IMG/VR virus record: IMGVR_UViG_3300010151_000140
Coordinates: 1-25,813 of that record
Strand: one strand, 5' to 3'
Length of the DNA stretch: 25,813 nt
DNA from: a virus
Shown: positions 1 to 9,747 of the stretch, one piece after another
How positions within the stretch are numbered: the first letter of the stretch is position 1
How the letters are laid out: the number at the start of each line of letters is the position of its first letter
Translations under genes and position numbers: made by a program
The notes under the pieces: generated by a model
What the model was told of the DNA's origin: nothing
The model's database searches: none
What the model saw: only the letters and a program-made list of their open reading frames with translations

Positions 1-228
1 CTTGCCACCTCCAGCCGCTTGGAATGTTGGAGCCGCACCAGCACCATTGGATGTCAGCACATGTGTCGCCGTGCCAACAGCCACCGCCGCCGGATCACCA
101 GAGGCATCCCACGAAATTAGTTCGCCATCGGTCCCGGCTGCGAGTTTTCCTAACGACACAGCATCATCTGCAATGTCGGATGTCTGCACCGTGGTCAGCG
201 AGGTGCGGCCTGAGAGGTAATTACTCAT
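1..228 (-). CDS. Tail fibre / fibre-associated protein, N-terminal part (3' end off window)
   Basis: The frame opens with ATG at 228 and stays open to the left edge (76 codons). The ATG overlaps the TAA stop of the upstream gene by one base (TAATG), which supports the start and suggests translational coupling. The visible protein begins MSNYLSGRTSLTTVQTSDIA and contains AAGTDGELISWDASGDPAAV and THVLTSNGAGAAPTFQAAGG. Low-complexity stretches of this Gly/Ala/Thr type (GTDGELI.WDA and HVLTSNG.GAAPTFQ) are common in phage tail fibre and receptor-binding proteins. It lies after the T7-type tail fibre gene and is probably part of the same host-recognition module. The distal, receptor-binding part would be off the window, so exact function and length cannot be given. 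Confidence 0.75.
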   Translation of the reverse strand, partial: MSNYLSGRTSLTTVQTSDIADDAVSLGKLAAGTDGELISWDASGDPAAVAVGTATHVLTSNGAGAAPTFQAAGGGK

Positions 229-554
229 TATGTCTGCACCAAGTAACTGAGTGATGCCTCCAGACTTGAAGCGTTTTCAGCGTCGAGCCACAACGCATCG
301 CTGGAGTTCAAGATTAGCTTACCGCCGTTCAATAACTGCAAAGAGTCATTGATTGGAATATTCACCTGGTGCGCGATTTCACTGTCTACACCACTAGACC
401 TGACGATATTAGCTGTCACCCACGAGGCTGTTGTTGCGTGGATATTGGTGATCTGCAATCCAACGAGAGTGATCGTTTCAGATCCACCGGCTGTAAGCGC
501 AGCGGCGTCTGTCGTTGTGATGAGATAGCCCTTGCCTGTTAATGTGTCTGCCAT
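228..554 (-). CDS. Small fibre-module protein, unknown function
   Basis: A 108-residue protein starting at ATG 554, five bases after the tail fibre stop, with AGGA about 8 bases upstream. It overlaps the next gene by one base (TAATG). The sequence is rich in Thr, Ser, Ala, Leu and Ile with alternating hydrophobic residues (YLITTTDAAALT, ETITLVGLQITNIHA, KLILNSSDALWLDA), which suggests an all-beta protein. There is no signal peptide, cysteine or membrane segment. Its position between two fibre genes suggests a virion component, perhaps a fibre adaptor or a small fibre subunit. That is inferred from context only. Confidence 0.75.
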   Translation of the reverse strand: MADTLTGKGYLITTTDAAALTAGGSETITLVGLQITNIHATTASWVTANIVRSSGVDSEIAHQVNIPINDSLQLLNGGKLILNSSDALWLDAENASSLEASLSYLVQT

Positions 555-559
555 AGTCT

Positions 560-1639
560 TTATCCTAGTCCTAGTATCATGCCGATGCCGAATGTTCCGC
601 CAGCGGAACCAGTTGATCCGGTGGCTCCTGTGTCGCCTTTTAGACCCGTCCGAGAGAAGTGGACCGCGATATCGTCAGTGTCGTCAAAACCAGTGCTGCT
701 ATCCACATGAGCCACGGTGAGTTGAAGCCAGCCGGTGTTATCTGCCACAGCGCTGAGAGTAAAAATTGCGAAGTTCTGGTTGGCCCCTTCTTCGACAATC
801 TGCACATAGCCTTTGACCGTTGAAGTGCTATCGTCCCAGGTTGTGATGAAGTCAGATACGTCTGGATTACCTGACGCTGCACTGGTCGCATCGACGGCTA
901 TGGCTGTGACACTAGCGAGCGACGAGTTGTTGAAACGTAGTACACCCGCCCCAGGGTCGGCCATTGCTGTCGTTGTCGAAAACGTGTACGGCACTGCGAC
1001 GGCCGAAGCGGCAGCGGTTGCAGTGGCGGCAGATGCGGCGGCGGCGTTCTGGCTAACCAATGCCGCCGCTGCCGATGTCGCTGCATTTGTCGCTTCAGTT
1101 GCCGCGCCACTGATAGCTGTCGTTGTTGGCCCAAGCTCCAGGGCCGTGCCGGCGGAATCGTAGGCCACCACCTTGCTGGCATTGTTGCTGGCCGTGTCTT
1201 CATAGGGCCAGATTAATGGACCGCTTGTGCCGGTGCCTGATGTGGTACGCTTGGTGGTCGAGGTCAGTTGGATCTGACGGCTTAGTTCTGTCTCTATTTG
1301 CTGGTCATTAATCGTCAGCCGGTCGAGAGCGTCATTAATCGACGCCGCCGTAAAATCGCCGCCCGTGCTATAGTCAGTGGTCCTGGCGATGGCCTGATCC
1401 GACTCGATTGTAACCAGAGCATCGGCCGCTGGAGCGTTGCCGCTGGTGAAAGTAACCGATCCGGTGCCGTCACTGTTATATGTGGTGGTGTAATGCGTGG
1501 TAACCGTTTTTTCCGTGGCTCCGACACTGACTTTTATATCGGTAGCCGCCAGCACCTTGAACGCGAAAGCATACGGCCCCAACGATCCTGTCGAGGTGTA
1601 TTGCACTTTGCGATGGACTGCTTCAACTGTAATTGCCAT
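560..1639 (-). CDS. Tail fibre protein with T7 gp17-type N-terminal domain
   Basis: A 359-residue protein. Residues 1 to about 135 match the pattern of the T7 tail fibre N-terminal domain, which attaches the fibre to the tail: V.YTSTGSLGPYAFAFKVL, a D.IKV.V strand, YNSDGTGSVTFTSG, and a helix ending DALDRLTINDQQIETELSRQ. A Ser/Ala-rich stretch follows (about residues 175-215, AATSAAAALVSQNAAAASA), probably a helical shaft. Next is a beta-rich region (about 215-330) and a short collagen-like tail, GLKGDTGATGSTGSAGG. At 359 residues it is shorter than T7 gp17 (553), so receptor binding may sit in the downstream genes. Start ATG 1639 has AGAGG upstream. A 52-bp AT-rich gap separates it from the previous gene. 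Confidence 0.9.
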   Translation of the reverse strand: MAITVEAVHRKVQYTSTGSLGPYAFAFKVLAATDIKVSVGATEKTVTTHYTTTYNSDGTGSVTFTSGNAPAADALVTIESDQAIARTTDYSTGGDFTAASINDALDRLTINDQQIETELSRQIQLTSTTKRTTSGTGTSGPLIWPYEDTASNNASKVVAYDSAGTALELGPTTTAISGAATEATNAATSAAAALVSQNAAAASAATATAAASAVAVPYTFSTTTAMADPGAGVLRFNNSSLASVTAIAVDATSAASGNPDVSDFITTWDDSTSTVKGYVQIVEEGANQNFAIFTLSAVADNTGWLQLTVAHVDSSTGFDDTDDIAVHFSRTGLKGDTGATGSTGSAGGTFGIGMILGLG

Positions 1640-1691
1640 ATGTCATGCCTCTAAACGAGTTATATACCCTTGTGATACAAAAGTGAAAAAA

Positions 1692-4493
1692 TTATTGCTT
1701 CATTCTCTTGCCGGTATCTATCTGAAATTCTTCCAGTTCTATTTCTTTTTCCCCCAGGCCCAGTTCCGGATCATCAAACATTTCTGTTAATACAGCTTTT
1801 TTGCGGCGAGTTAGTATAGACTTCAACTGTTCCAGCTTGCCGTCATTCCCGCCAATCGGTGCATTCTGATATATGCTTAGTTCGATCAGACCTTCCATCT
1901 CTTCCATCATGGTTTCCCGACCGTGTTCATTTATTCGGATCATCATCTCATTGTATTGGTCGGATGTTAGCTTGACCCCCTTTTGAGTTCTTGACGGCAT
2001 CCGAAGGCCCAGCCCAAGCTCGACCATTTCTTGATCAACAACACTGCCCTTGGTGGACTGCACCCGAATAGGTGAAATGAAACACCAGGCGCCATTATGG
2101 CATTGGTGCATGGCCTCACCCCAGAGGTTCAGCTTTGGCGGAACGGAATCGGAGAAAAACGGGTTGCGTGACTTGGCACGGTTCACCGCCTCATAAAAAC
2201 CTTTCATCGTATTGCTGGTCTGCAAAGCATTTTCAGTATCCGCCTCTGACGGCTTCACATCGCTGGCAAGCGGGTTCATTGTTCGTTCAACGGTTGCCGT
2301 CAGAGATCCGGTCGGCGCCAGGGGAATAGACGTAATCACCGCACCGGTAAACTGTTTAACCAACAGTTGCCAAGTCCGGTCCCACTTTTTATGAAAACCT
2401 TCGTATTCTGAACCGCTCAATTCCGTGAGACTGAACAGCCCCTGGAGCATGGGCAATTCCTTTATTACGTTATACATACCGGCACCAGCGTGGAGAAACA
2501 ATTCTTCCAGTTCGCTTTCGGATTCCGCATATTGCGAATAATGGGCATAGTCAGCCGCCGATGCAAAAACACCGGCCACCGGAGCCAGCCGGCCGTAGTT
2601 ATAATTTTTCCAAGTGCCGTCTTCCTGACGCACCGAAAATGAATAAGGCTCCCAACCGTTGCGTTCCCAGGCTTCTCTAGCCAGATCATTCTCTGGCCCC
2701 TGGCCGGTTATCATAAACCCGTCGATCATCTGACCAGTAGCCATCGACGCAACCGTGGCAAAGATCCCGGAGCCAACCATCATGCGGCCGATAGCGGCAT
2801 CAGCTTTGGCGCCGCCCTCTGCAACCTCCGACCAGAAACCGGAAGGCGAAACCATTCCCAGCGGTGTCCGTTGCAAAGTCTCCTTGATAATGTTTGTCGG
2901 CGTTTTGAAAAACGGGAGCCATATTTTCATAAGCGGATGCGACATTCCTTTGTTGGCCCACGATGCAATCGGACCCAGGTCACCCTGGAATGTAGTACGA
3001 ACGGCAAAGTCTTCCGCATTCTTTACAATCTGTGCATCCTGGCCGGAAAGAATCCTGGCGCCGTTCTTGACCACTTCGGCTTCATCCATGCCTTCTTCAA
3101 GCTGACGCATCATCGTGCGTCTGGCCTGTGACCTAAGTTCCATATGGAATGTAATGCCCTTGGCGAACTCATCCTCTGCCAGCAACATACGCGAACCCAT
3201 GAAACGGGTAATAATGCCCAGACCGTCTAAAAATCTACCCAATCCGGATTCCGGTTTGACATCCCAGTAATTAGCACTGATTGCACGGTCCACCCGTGTA
3301 TCAACCTTGGTGGCTGTAGGACCGCCGAATGTGCCCTCTTCATGCCGCAAAGCCTTCCAGGCGGCGCGGAGGCCGGTCGGCACTCCATCGGCAAGGCTGA
3401 CGATCATCTCCCAGGCTTCACCCATGTAAACACGGTCTTTGCCACCAAGACTTTTGAAGATGTTTGTGCGAACCGCACCCACAGCACCAGCCGCCAAGCG
3501 TTCCGGAATCTGTATAGCGCCGAATATAGCATTGCCCACAATGTTAACGGCATGTGTCACAGGTGAACCCAATAACGAACTTAGGAACGCCTCAACCCAT
3601 GCATTGGCGCCTTTGGTTGCAAGCACCCGAAGGAACTGCATCTTTTGCGCCGGCTCCGGAACGGCTGCATAGGCCGCACGAATATTACCCACTGTATCAG
3701 GCGTGATGCCATATGCCTGGATTAGCTCTGGCAGCTTCTTCATCGATGCATCAGTGATGTGTAACTTGCCGGCATGAGACAGGACCGCACCGGTACGGCC
3801 AAACTCCGCAACCGCGCCGGCCGTTTGTATCTCAACGCTGGCGGCTAATGGCAGCATCCGGAGCAACTCTTCATCGGTGCCTTCTCTGACAACCCGATCC
3901 ATTTCCGTTGCCATAGCGCCACGAATCCAAAATGCACGATACATCTGTTCCGCATTAAACGCTTCGCCAACCTTACGGCCCAACAACTCCAGCATCGCCT
4001 CATTCATACCCATTGCCTTGGCAGAACGGGCAATCTGATCCAGGGTGCGTTCCCCACGGGTTGCCGCCTTGATTTGTTCATCGAAGATGCGGTGCAGACT
4101 ATTGATCCAATCCACCGCACCGTCTTCGATGTTCATCACGTTGACCATGCCGGTAGGATCGCCCCTGGTTAAGTTGGGCAATTTGACTTCAAAGTCACCC
4201 GGCAGATTCAGATGATCACGAAATTCTTGTTGGGTTTGTTCCGGTATACGCTGGAGTACAAGTTCGCCTTCAACCACTTGGCTCATAGGCGCCGGCTTGG
4301 GCACAACCGGATCGCCGCTAAAATCGTCAGCTAGTTTCCTGGCGGCTTTGACCATGTTCCCTAATCCAGCCACCTGGACTTCTTCGGGTTCCGGTGGAGG
4401 CGGTTCTACCGGCAAGACATCAGCATCAACCACCGGTTCCAGACCTAGTTCCGGTTGTGATTCTTCTACAAGTAAAGCGGGATCAGTAGACAT
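1692..4493 (-). CDS. Very large internal virion (ejection) protein, gp16-position
   Basis: A 933-residue protein. I chose ATG 4493: it overlaps the upstream TGA by one base (TGATG) and has GAGGGGG at good spacing. A GTG codon directly before it is an alternative. The N-terminus is acidic and proline-rich (PVEPPPPEPEE). The middle is mostly helical with two hydrophobic stretches, LLGSPVTHAVNIVGNAIFGA (near residue 280) and MMVGSGIFATVASMATGQMI (near 570). The segment PFFKTPTNIIKETLQRTPLG resembles a feature I associate with large podovirus virion proteins. The C-terminus is charged. Its place after gp14- and gp15-like genes and before the tail fibre matches T7 gene 16, the largest ejected core protein. 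I see no lytic transglycosylase motif. Assignment rests on size, order and composition. Confidence 0.8.
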   Translation of the reverse strand: MSTDPALLVEESQPELGLEPVVDADVLPVEPPPPEPEEVQVAGLGNMVKAARKLADDFSGDPVVPKPAPMSQVVEGELVLQRIPEQTQQEFRDHLNLPGDFEVKLPNLTRGDPTGMVNVMNIEDGAVDWINSLHRIFDEQIKAATRGERTLDQIARSAKAMGMNEAMLELLGRKVGEAFNAEQMYRAFWIRGAMATEMDRVVREGTDEELLRMLPLAASVEIQTAGAVAEFGRTGAVLSHAGKLHITDASMKKLPELIQAYGITPDTVGNIRAAYAAVPEPAQKMQFLRVLATKGANAWVEAFLSSLLGSPVTHAVNIVGNAIFGAIQIPERLAAGAVGAVRTNIFKSLGGKDRVYMGEAWEMIVSLADGVPTGLRAAWKALRHEEGTFGGPTATKVDTRVDRAISANYWDVKPESGLGRFLDGLGIITRFMGSRMLLAEDEFAKGITFHMELRSQARRTMMRQLEEGMDEAEVVKNGARILSGQDAQIVKNAEDFAVRTTFQGDLGPIASWANKGMSHPLMKIWLPFFKTPTNIIKETLQRTPLGMVSPSGFWSEVAEGGAKADAAIGRMMVGSGIFATVASMATGQMIDGFMITGQGPENDLAREAWERNGWEPYSFSVRQEDGTWKNYNYGRLAPVAGVFASAADYAHYSQYAESESELEELFLHAGAGMYNVIKELPMLQGLFSLTELSGSEYEGFHKKWDRTWQLLVKQFTGAVITSIPLAPTGSLTATVERTMNPLASDVKPSEADTENALQTSNTMKGFYEAVNRAKSRNPFFSDSVPPKLNLWGEAMHQCHNGAWCFISPIRVQSTKGSVVDQEMVELGLGLRMPSRTQKGVKLTSDQYNEMMIRINEHGRETMMEEMEGLIELSIYQNAPIGGNDGKLEQLKSILTRRKKAVLTEMFDDPELGLGEKEIELEEFQIDTGKRMKQ

Positions 4494-7180
4494 CACTCGC
4501 CCCCTTCAGCGGAGTTCGTTTGCGAGTAAACAGTCCCAGCCGCCGCTGCCGCCGCTGCAAGCGTGGCTAGTTCTCCTGGCGTTGCTGTAGAGGGATTGCC
4601 GGGAGCGGCTACCGGCGGCGTTACTTCGGAACCGCTTCTGTATCGATTGTTGAGTTCGTCGTTTCTTGTCCAGCCGTATCGTTCTGAGAAGTCGATGTCG
4701 ATGTCATCGATTCTTTCCTGGATTTCGGAGACGATACTACGAACCTTCCGTTGAATATCGGATCGTCCTTTGAGGCTTGACTCCAAGTACCCTTCGCCAT
4801 GCTTTGTTGCTCCCCAATCATTCCGCAAGTAGCCATTCTGTGAGGCAAATCGCTTCGCTTGATAGGTGATATCACCATCAAACTTCATCCGATCAAGCGC
4901 ACGTTTCAAAATAGCATGGAACTCCTTGTTTGTAACTAAATGATTTTCATCAACCCAGCCGCCATTCTTTTTTAATGCTTCCGGAACTAATGGCTTAAAT
5001 CCACCCTTGCCATCCGGAACTTTTTGCAAATGGTCAAAATTAATTATTCTTGCACCCTGCCTGGAACTAATCGGGTTATACCCCCCGTGCCCTGCTTCCT
5101 TCTTAATCAGCGCCCACAATCTTGTCGTTTCATCTTCGCTGAGATTACGGCCAATCCTAATGTCAATACCATTACTGTCAGCAGCCTTTGCATTATAAAA
5201 AGGCCGGTGCCAGCCGACGCCATCTTGTTTCATTAAAATGCCACGGGCGGCGGAATATGCATTAATCAGATCAGTTGCAGCGGGTTCCAGTTTTTTTGTA
5301 GGTGGCCCCTTGTACATCTGGGGCATAACCATTTCTGTTTGGGTGCCCGGACTTACCTTTCCTTCAAAAAAGCCTGGAGCCTCAAAATCTCCTGGCGATA
5401 AAATCCCCAGTTCTTTGGCAATAATATCGTTGCCATCGTCATCCAAAAACGCCTTGGAAATAGCAACATGATATTCCGCTTGCTGTTCATACGGAGCGTT
5501 AAACATCTCTGGCATGTGATTGCCGGTACGGCCTGGGATACTCTCCCATGATACCTGGGCTAAATTTTCACCAATGGCGTCCGCATAATCAAATTTGGCT
5601 TTTTCAATATCTTCCGCCGTTGGTGTATGCCTCATGGCGTGTTTAAACCAATTAGCCAGATGTTTTTCTTTATCTAGAACTACCCGTTCTTTTTTGCCCT
5701 TCTTGTTTGTCTTGTAAGTAATCCAGCCTTTGGCCTCTGATGTCTTTTCCGTAAGCGCCTTAACGCCAACATTTTCTGACCGCGCTTTCATATTGACCCA
5801 TATCGCTGCCTGGACCTGGTGCGGTTCCCAGCCAAGCTCATTGGCTATCTTCTGGGTTTCCTTCGTCATAAATGCATACTGTTGAGGCGAAGGCATTTCG
5901 TTGGCCTTGGTGAAACCAAATGCCCGTAGCATCCAGATATCTCCGGTCACAGGTCCAGCCCTTTCCGGATCGATATGGATCATTAGATTGTTATAAAAAT
6001 CATCCGTTTTCCTGCCGGCCCAATCTTTACCGGAAAATATCTCTTCCAGTTTTTTACTCATTGACGTTGGGAATCGGCCTGTTTTAATCGGCTTACCAGC
6101 TTTCCATTGCGAATAGGCTTGAAGCGCAAAATCAAAATTTAATTTTACTCTTGTCCCTGGTGACGTTACGGCAATTGCCTGGATTACTTTATCCGCCTCA
6201 TCGATGTCACCGCCAACCGCTTCCAATATTTGCTGGCCGCTGCGCTCATACCAGAACCGTCCTGGTTCACCTTCCTTAACAAGAGCCTTAATCTTGCGGC
6301 GCAATCCGGATAGCTTTTGAGGTGAATTGATCCCCCTTGGTGCCCCGACATATTGGCCGGTGGTTCCAACTCTTCGCGTTGCAACATCGGCCGCATCTGC
6401 TATCTCCGCTTGGGCTTTATCCAATGCGGCAATATTTTCTTCCGGGGTCAACTGACTCCACCTAGACCCATATCCGAAGCCCGACATCATACTGTCGAGT
6501 CGTGCTTGGGCCGCTTGACCAGCTTCGATCAATGCATCCTGTGTAAGTTCACCGGTTCTGTTAAAGGCATCGCCAGCCACAGTTATAAACTCTTTTACAA
6601 CTTCAGACTGAGCCGCCTTGTTGAGCATTTTAAAACCAACGCCGAAAACAGGGATGCTCTCCAATGCCCCAGCCGCTGTTAAGAGCCCGCCAATTGCCAT
6701 ATCCGTTCCGCTGCCGGTTTCCATGCCTTGGCTAAATTGCTGAGCCCCCTCTTGCATGGTCAACGGTGCGGCAGTGATTGGAAGCAGATCAGCCAGACCG
6801 ATACCGAATGCAGTTGATGACAACTCGCCGGTCGATCCCCATAATATTTCCGAAAAATCTCTGGCGGTCTGTGTGTCCCATCCGAATCTCTCTTGTAGAA
6901 ATTCCAGCGTGTCATATCTTACCGACTCTCTCCATGTCGGTTCTGGTCCCGCCGCAAGAGTATCCCTGGTGTCCATTGGCTCATCCAGACCACCGCCGGC
7001 CGTAATCATTTCCGGCAGACCATATTCATCGCGCTGGTCTTCATTCAACTGAAATGGCTGGTTCCGACGATCCGCATAAACGTATCCGCTCTCGCCAATC
7101 CGAATATTTTCGGTTGCACCCAAGTCGCGGTTTTCATGCCGCTCTTCCATGAAGTTTTGAACGGCTTCCCAAGTTGACAT
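4493..7180 (-). CDS. Large internal virion protein with conserved helical domain
   Basis: An 895-residue protein starting at ATG 7180, one base into the stop of the gp15-like gene. Residues about 120-190 are Gly/Ala-rich and hydrophobic (FGIGLADLLPITAAPL, MAIGGLLTAAGALESIPVFG), as in other ejection proteins. Residues about 290-465 form a compact, probably helical domain with KLSGLRRKIKALVKEG, AIAVTSPGTRVKLNF, KTDDFYNNLM, VTGDIWMLRAFGF and GWEPHQVQAAIWV. This pattern occurs in large phage virion proteins. Its K..FYNNL...VTGDIWM.RA layout faintly recalls HhH-GPD glycosylases, but that is speculation. The C-terminus ends in a Pro/Thr/Ala-rich tail with a run of eight alanines. Together with the next gene it occupies the T7 gp16 position. 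Confidence 0.8.
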   Translation of the reverse strand: MSTWEAVQNFMEERHENRDLGATENIRIGESGYVYADRRNQPFQLNEDQRDEYGLPEMITAGGGLDEPMDTRDTLAAGPEPTWRESVRYDTLEFLQERFGWDTQTARDFSEILWGSTGELSSTAFGIGLADLLPITAAPLTMQEGAQQFSQGMETGSGTDMAIGGLLTAAGALESIPVFGVGFKMLNKAAQSEVVKEFITVAGDAFNRTGELTQDALIEAGQAAQARLDSMMSGFGYGSRWSQLTPEENIAALDKAQAEIADAADVATRRVGTTGQYVGAPRGINSPQKLSGLRRKIKALVKEGEPGRFWYERSGQQILEAVGGDIDEADKVIQAIAVTSPGTRVKLNFDFALQAYSQWKAGKPIKTGRFPTSMSKKLEEIFSGKDWAGRKTDDFYNNLMIHIDPERAGPVTGDIWMLRAFGFTKANEMPSPQQYAFMTKETQKIANELGWEPHQVQAAIWVNMKARSENVGVKALTEKTSEAKGWITYKTNKKGKKERVVLDKEKHLANWFKHAMRHTPTAEDIEKAKFDYADAIGENLAQVSWESIPGRTGNHMPEMFNAPYEQQAEYHVAISKAFLDDDGNDIIAKELGILSPGDFEAPGFFEGKVSPGTQTEMVMPQMYKGPPTKKLEPAATDLINAYSAARGILMKQDGVGWHRPFYNAKAADSNGIDIRIGRNLSEDETTRLWALIKKEAGHGGYNPISSRQGARIINFDHLQKVPDGKGGFKPLVPEALKKNGGWVDENHLVTNKEFHAILKRALDRMKFDGDITYQAKRFASQNGYLRNDWGATKHGEGYLESSLKGRSDIQRKVRSIVSEIQERIDDIDIDFSERYGWTRNDELNNRYRSGSEVTPPVAAPGNPSTATPGELATLAAAAAAAGTVYSQTNSAEGGE

Positions 7181-9099
7181 CAGTCAGCCCCCAATTCTTC
7201 CAAGGACTCTTCCAGTGCAAAAATCGCTTGCAAGGCTTTCAATGCCCGACTCAAGGCTTTTGCGTCACGGCCAATATATTTGCCTTTTGGGTTTTTCTTA
7301 TATCTGGGTTTTGTTCCAAATAAAGTGGTTACCGTACTGTCAAGGGCTTGCCTAAGACCAGACTGCGTCTCATCAAAGGGTATAAAGCCTTTGACACCTT
7401 TGCCGATGTTTCTGAGAACACCGAATCCCTTATCAACCTGTTTTCGATAGTTGCTTATGTCTACATTAATCATCCGGGTGTGAACTGTCTTGACGGCATC
7501 AACCGCAACTTCACTGGCATTGAAATAATCGGTGGACTTTATTTCCTGGCCCAATCGCATTTTTTCTTTCAAAGCGTTTTCAAATGTTGTTCTTGCTTTG
7601 TAAACAATATCCTGGGCCTGGAGATACCTCTGGCGAATCAAGGATTGTTTGGGCATATCCGTATCCGCATTAGTATTTAAGTCCGGAAGATTCTTGAACA
7701 AAGGATCGCTCTTAATATCCTGTAAAGCCTTCCTGACGTTCTTGTCGCGTTGCGATGACAGATCGTTCATAAAGGCGTCGGCATCATCTCCATTGAGATG
7801 CGAATCCATAATCATACGCAAAGTCAAAGCGCCCATCGACTTGGCTTTCATTAATTTCGATTTATCCGCTACATTGCTTACCAGGCGTGTAATCGGTCCA
7901 CGGTCCACAATCTCTTGCATATCGGTCGTATCGTGACCAATGCTGTTCAGCTTGAGAATCGCGGCGTTCATACTTCTGGCTCTCTCTTTCCATGATTTAT
8001 TAGGGTCCGTATATGCCTTGTTGAAATTGTCCGTGTAAGTCTGAATAAATGTGTCTTTGTTCTGCTTGGTACGGGCATTTTCCATATCGTCCAGTTTGTT
8101 TAACTCACCGGCCAGCGAAGTCAGACTACTGAATACCTTGTTTCGGGTTTCGACATCGGTGATTTTCCAAACGTCCTTGATGTGATCCGGAACCATTGAC
8201 GATTTGTTAAGGTCGAATTTTTGTAATTCCCTGACGGCACCGGTTGGGTTTTCAAAAAAACTTTCGGTTGTCCGTGCCCAGTTTAAAACAACAGATTCCT
8301 GTGCTTTTCTGATCTTGGTATCGAATCTCTTTTCCTGCCGAAGAATATAGTCTTCGCCAATGCTTGGGCTTTTCTCCAATATCGACCGCACCCGTGACCT
8401 GTCTTTTGTCAACGTTTCTAATAGCGTCAAATTGCCATTGGCCTGATGGCCCGTAATAACTTGATGGGCGTTGTTTATGATCGTGTTAGCATTTTCCTTT
8501 GATATGTTAACTTGCTGTTTGATAGCCTTCGCCATGAACTCACGGCTGAACGAGACCACTTGCGAATTGGCTACCATCGACAAACTTGCATTCACCTTTC
8601 CGGCCGATGACGGGCTTATGGCGCCAAGCACATTACTGTATTCCGTGATGATCGTATCAAGGTTTGCCGTGAAGGTTTTGGGGTCCATGCTTGGGTCAGC
8701 CGCCGCCTCTGCCATTGCATCTGTCATGGCTCTTCGACCAGCAATTTCAGTGGTGTCTTCTAGCCGTGATAACCCGGCTGCATAGGCCGCTTGGTCGGCA
8801 ATCTTCAAGCTGGTCGGATCACCCGGCAGTTCGATAACCGCGCCGGTTTCTTGTGCCTTTATTAACTGATCATAGGTTGGTGCGTGTTTCGCACCATATA
8901 GCGTCCCTAAAGCCTTGGCTTGCTTGCCGGCAATGGAAAACGCCGTGGAAGAAAAAGCGTCCAGCCGTTTTGACAACGTGCCGAAGCCAGATACGCTTTC
9001 AGCCAAACCAGGGTCTTTCAGCGCAACCTTAACACCGCCACCACTCGCTGGAGCCACGGCGCTTTGCAACAAACTGGCACGGTTAAATTTCTCGGCCAC
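7180..9099 (-). CDS. Internal virion protein, T7 gp15-like
   Basis: A 639-residue, highly charged, almost entirely helical protein, without obvious membrane segments. T7 gp15 has 747 residues. It starts at GTG 9099 directly after the TAA of the gp14-like gene, with no gap; only a weak GGAT lies upstream, so translation is probably coupled. The order gp14-like, gp15-like, then larger proteins matches the T7 genes 14-15-16, whose products form the internal core and are ejected into the cell envelope to help DNA entry. The C-terminus is basic (RYKKNPKGKYIGRDAKALSR) and then ends acidic (LEESLEELGAD). The assignment depends more on gene order and composition than on motifs I can name. Confidence 0.75.
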   Translation of the reverse strand: MAEKFNRASLLQSAVAPASGGGVKVALKDPGLAESVSGFGTLSKRLDAFSSTAFSIAGKQAKALGTLYGAKHAPTYDQLIKAQETGAVIELPGDPTSLKIADQAAYAAGLSRLEDTTEIAGRRAMTDAMAEAAADPSMDPKTFTANLDTIITEYSNVLGAISPSSAGKVNASLSMVANSQVVSFSREFMAKAIKQQVNISKENANTIINNAHQVITGHQANGNLTLLETLTKDRSRVRSILEKSPSIGEDYILRQEKRFDTKIRKAQESVVLNWARTTESFFENPTGAVRELQKFDLNKSSMVPDHIKDVWKITDVETRNKVFSSLTSLAGELNKLDDMENARTKQNKDTFIQTYTDNFNKAYTDPNKSWKERARSMNAAILKLNSIGHDTTDMQEIVDRGPITRLVSNVADKSKLMKAKSMGALTLRMIMDSHLNGDDADAFMNDLSSQRDKNVRKALQDIKSDPLFKNLPDLNTNADTDMPKQSLIRQRYLQAQDIVYKARTTFENALKEKMRLGQEIKSTDYFNASEVAVDAVKTVHTRMINVDISNYRKQVDKGFGVLRNIGKGVKGFIPFDETQSGLRQALDSTVTTLFGTKPRYKKNPKGKYIGRDAKALSRALKALQAIFALEESLEELGAD

Positions 9100-9747
9100 T
9101 TATAAATATCCAGTTGGTTGTAAGAATTTTGAGCCTTGCGAACCTGACCAAATCATGGAAGATCCTGATGATGGAAATTGATAAAGTGAGTATGGATTAG
9201 TTAGATATCCTGCCCCTGTGCCAGATGGGAAACCTGGGTTTGGTTGTATCGAAGTTGATGTCATCCCAGGTGACGTTTGGAAATAATTAAAGGCACCACC
9301 GGCCAGCGTCAGCATTGCGCCCATCATGCCGAATTGCTTGGCTGTCTTGCCGGCAGCACGGGCACGGGCCGCTTGATATTCTTGCATCTGCGCTTGACCC
9401 TCACCGGTCAAAATGGTGATGGTTTCGTTCAGCCTAGCCATTGCATAGTTGGTGCCGCCGACATCCAGGGCCTGGACGCGAAGACCATATGGATTGCCCG
9501 AAAACGGGTCCATATAACCGGCACCAGCCGCCGCATTGATCTGTGCCAGACGCATCAAAGTTGCATCCAGACTATCGGCCGCATTCTTACGATGTTTCAA
9601 GCTTTCCTGTTTGGCGCTGAAACGGGTGAACTGGGCCTGGACTTCCAAACCACCGGCCATGCCTTTGTACATCGCCGCCTGGGCCTGACCCTGGCGAAAC
9701 TGCATGAAGGCAGAGGCGGCGGAGAGTGCTAAACCTATACCGGACAT
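9100..9747 (-). CDS. Internal virion protein, T7 gp14-like
   Basis: A 215-residue protein (T7 gp14 has 196) starting at ATG 9747, overlapping the tail tubular B stop by one base (TGATG). The N-terminus is a hydrophobic Ala-rich helix (IGLALSAASAFMQF). A Gln/Ala-rich helical region follows (QGQAQAAMYKGMAGGLEVQA, then EGQAQMQEYQAARARAAGK), and a second hydrophobic stretch, GMMGAMLTLAGGAFNYF, near residues 140-157. The C-terminal 60 residues are Gly/Ser/Pro/Tyr-rich and probably disordered. This architecture and the position just after tail tubular protein B fit T7 gp14, which forms an outer-membrane channel after ejection. Confidence 0.8.
   Translation of the reverse strand: MSGIGLALSAASAFMQFRQGQAQAAMYKGMAGGLEVQAQFTRFSAKQESLKHRKNAADSLDATLMRLAQINAAAGAGYMDPFSGNPYGLRVQALDVGGTNYAMARLNETITILTGEGQAQMQEYQAARARAAGKTAKQFGMMGAMLTLAGGAFNYFQTSPGMTSTSIQPNPGFPSGTGAGYLTNPYSLYQFPSSGSSMIWSGSQGSKFLQPTGYL

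Noticed and set aside
1-1639. Diversity-generating retroelement, prompted by the fibre genes and the BPP-1-like Bbp19 gene
   Set aside because: No reverse transcriptase or template/variable repeat pair is visible here. The distal fibre region is off the window, so it cannot be tested.
1640-1691. AT-rich gap before the tail fibre gene with TATATA on the minus strand
   Set aside because: A -10-like box is present, but no -35 box at 16-18 bases is better than about half consensus. Not enough for a promoter call.
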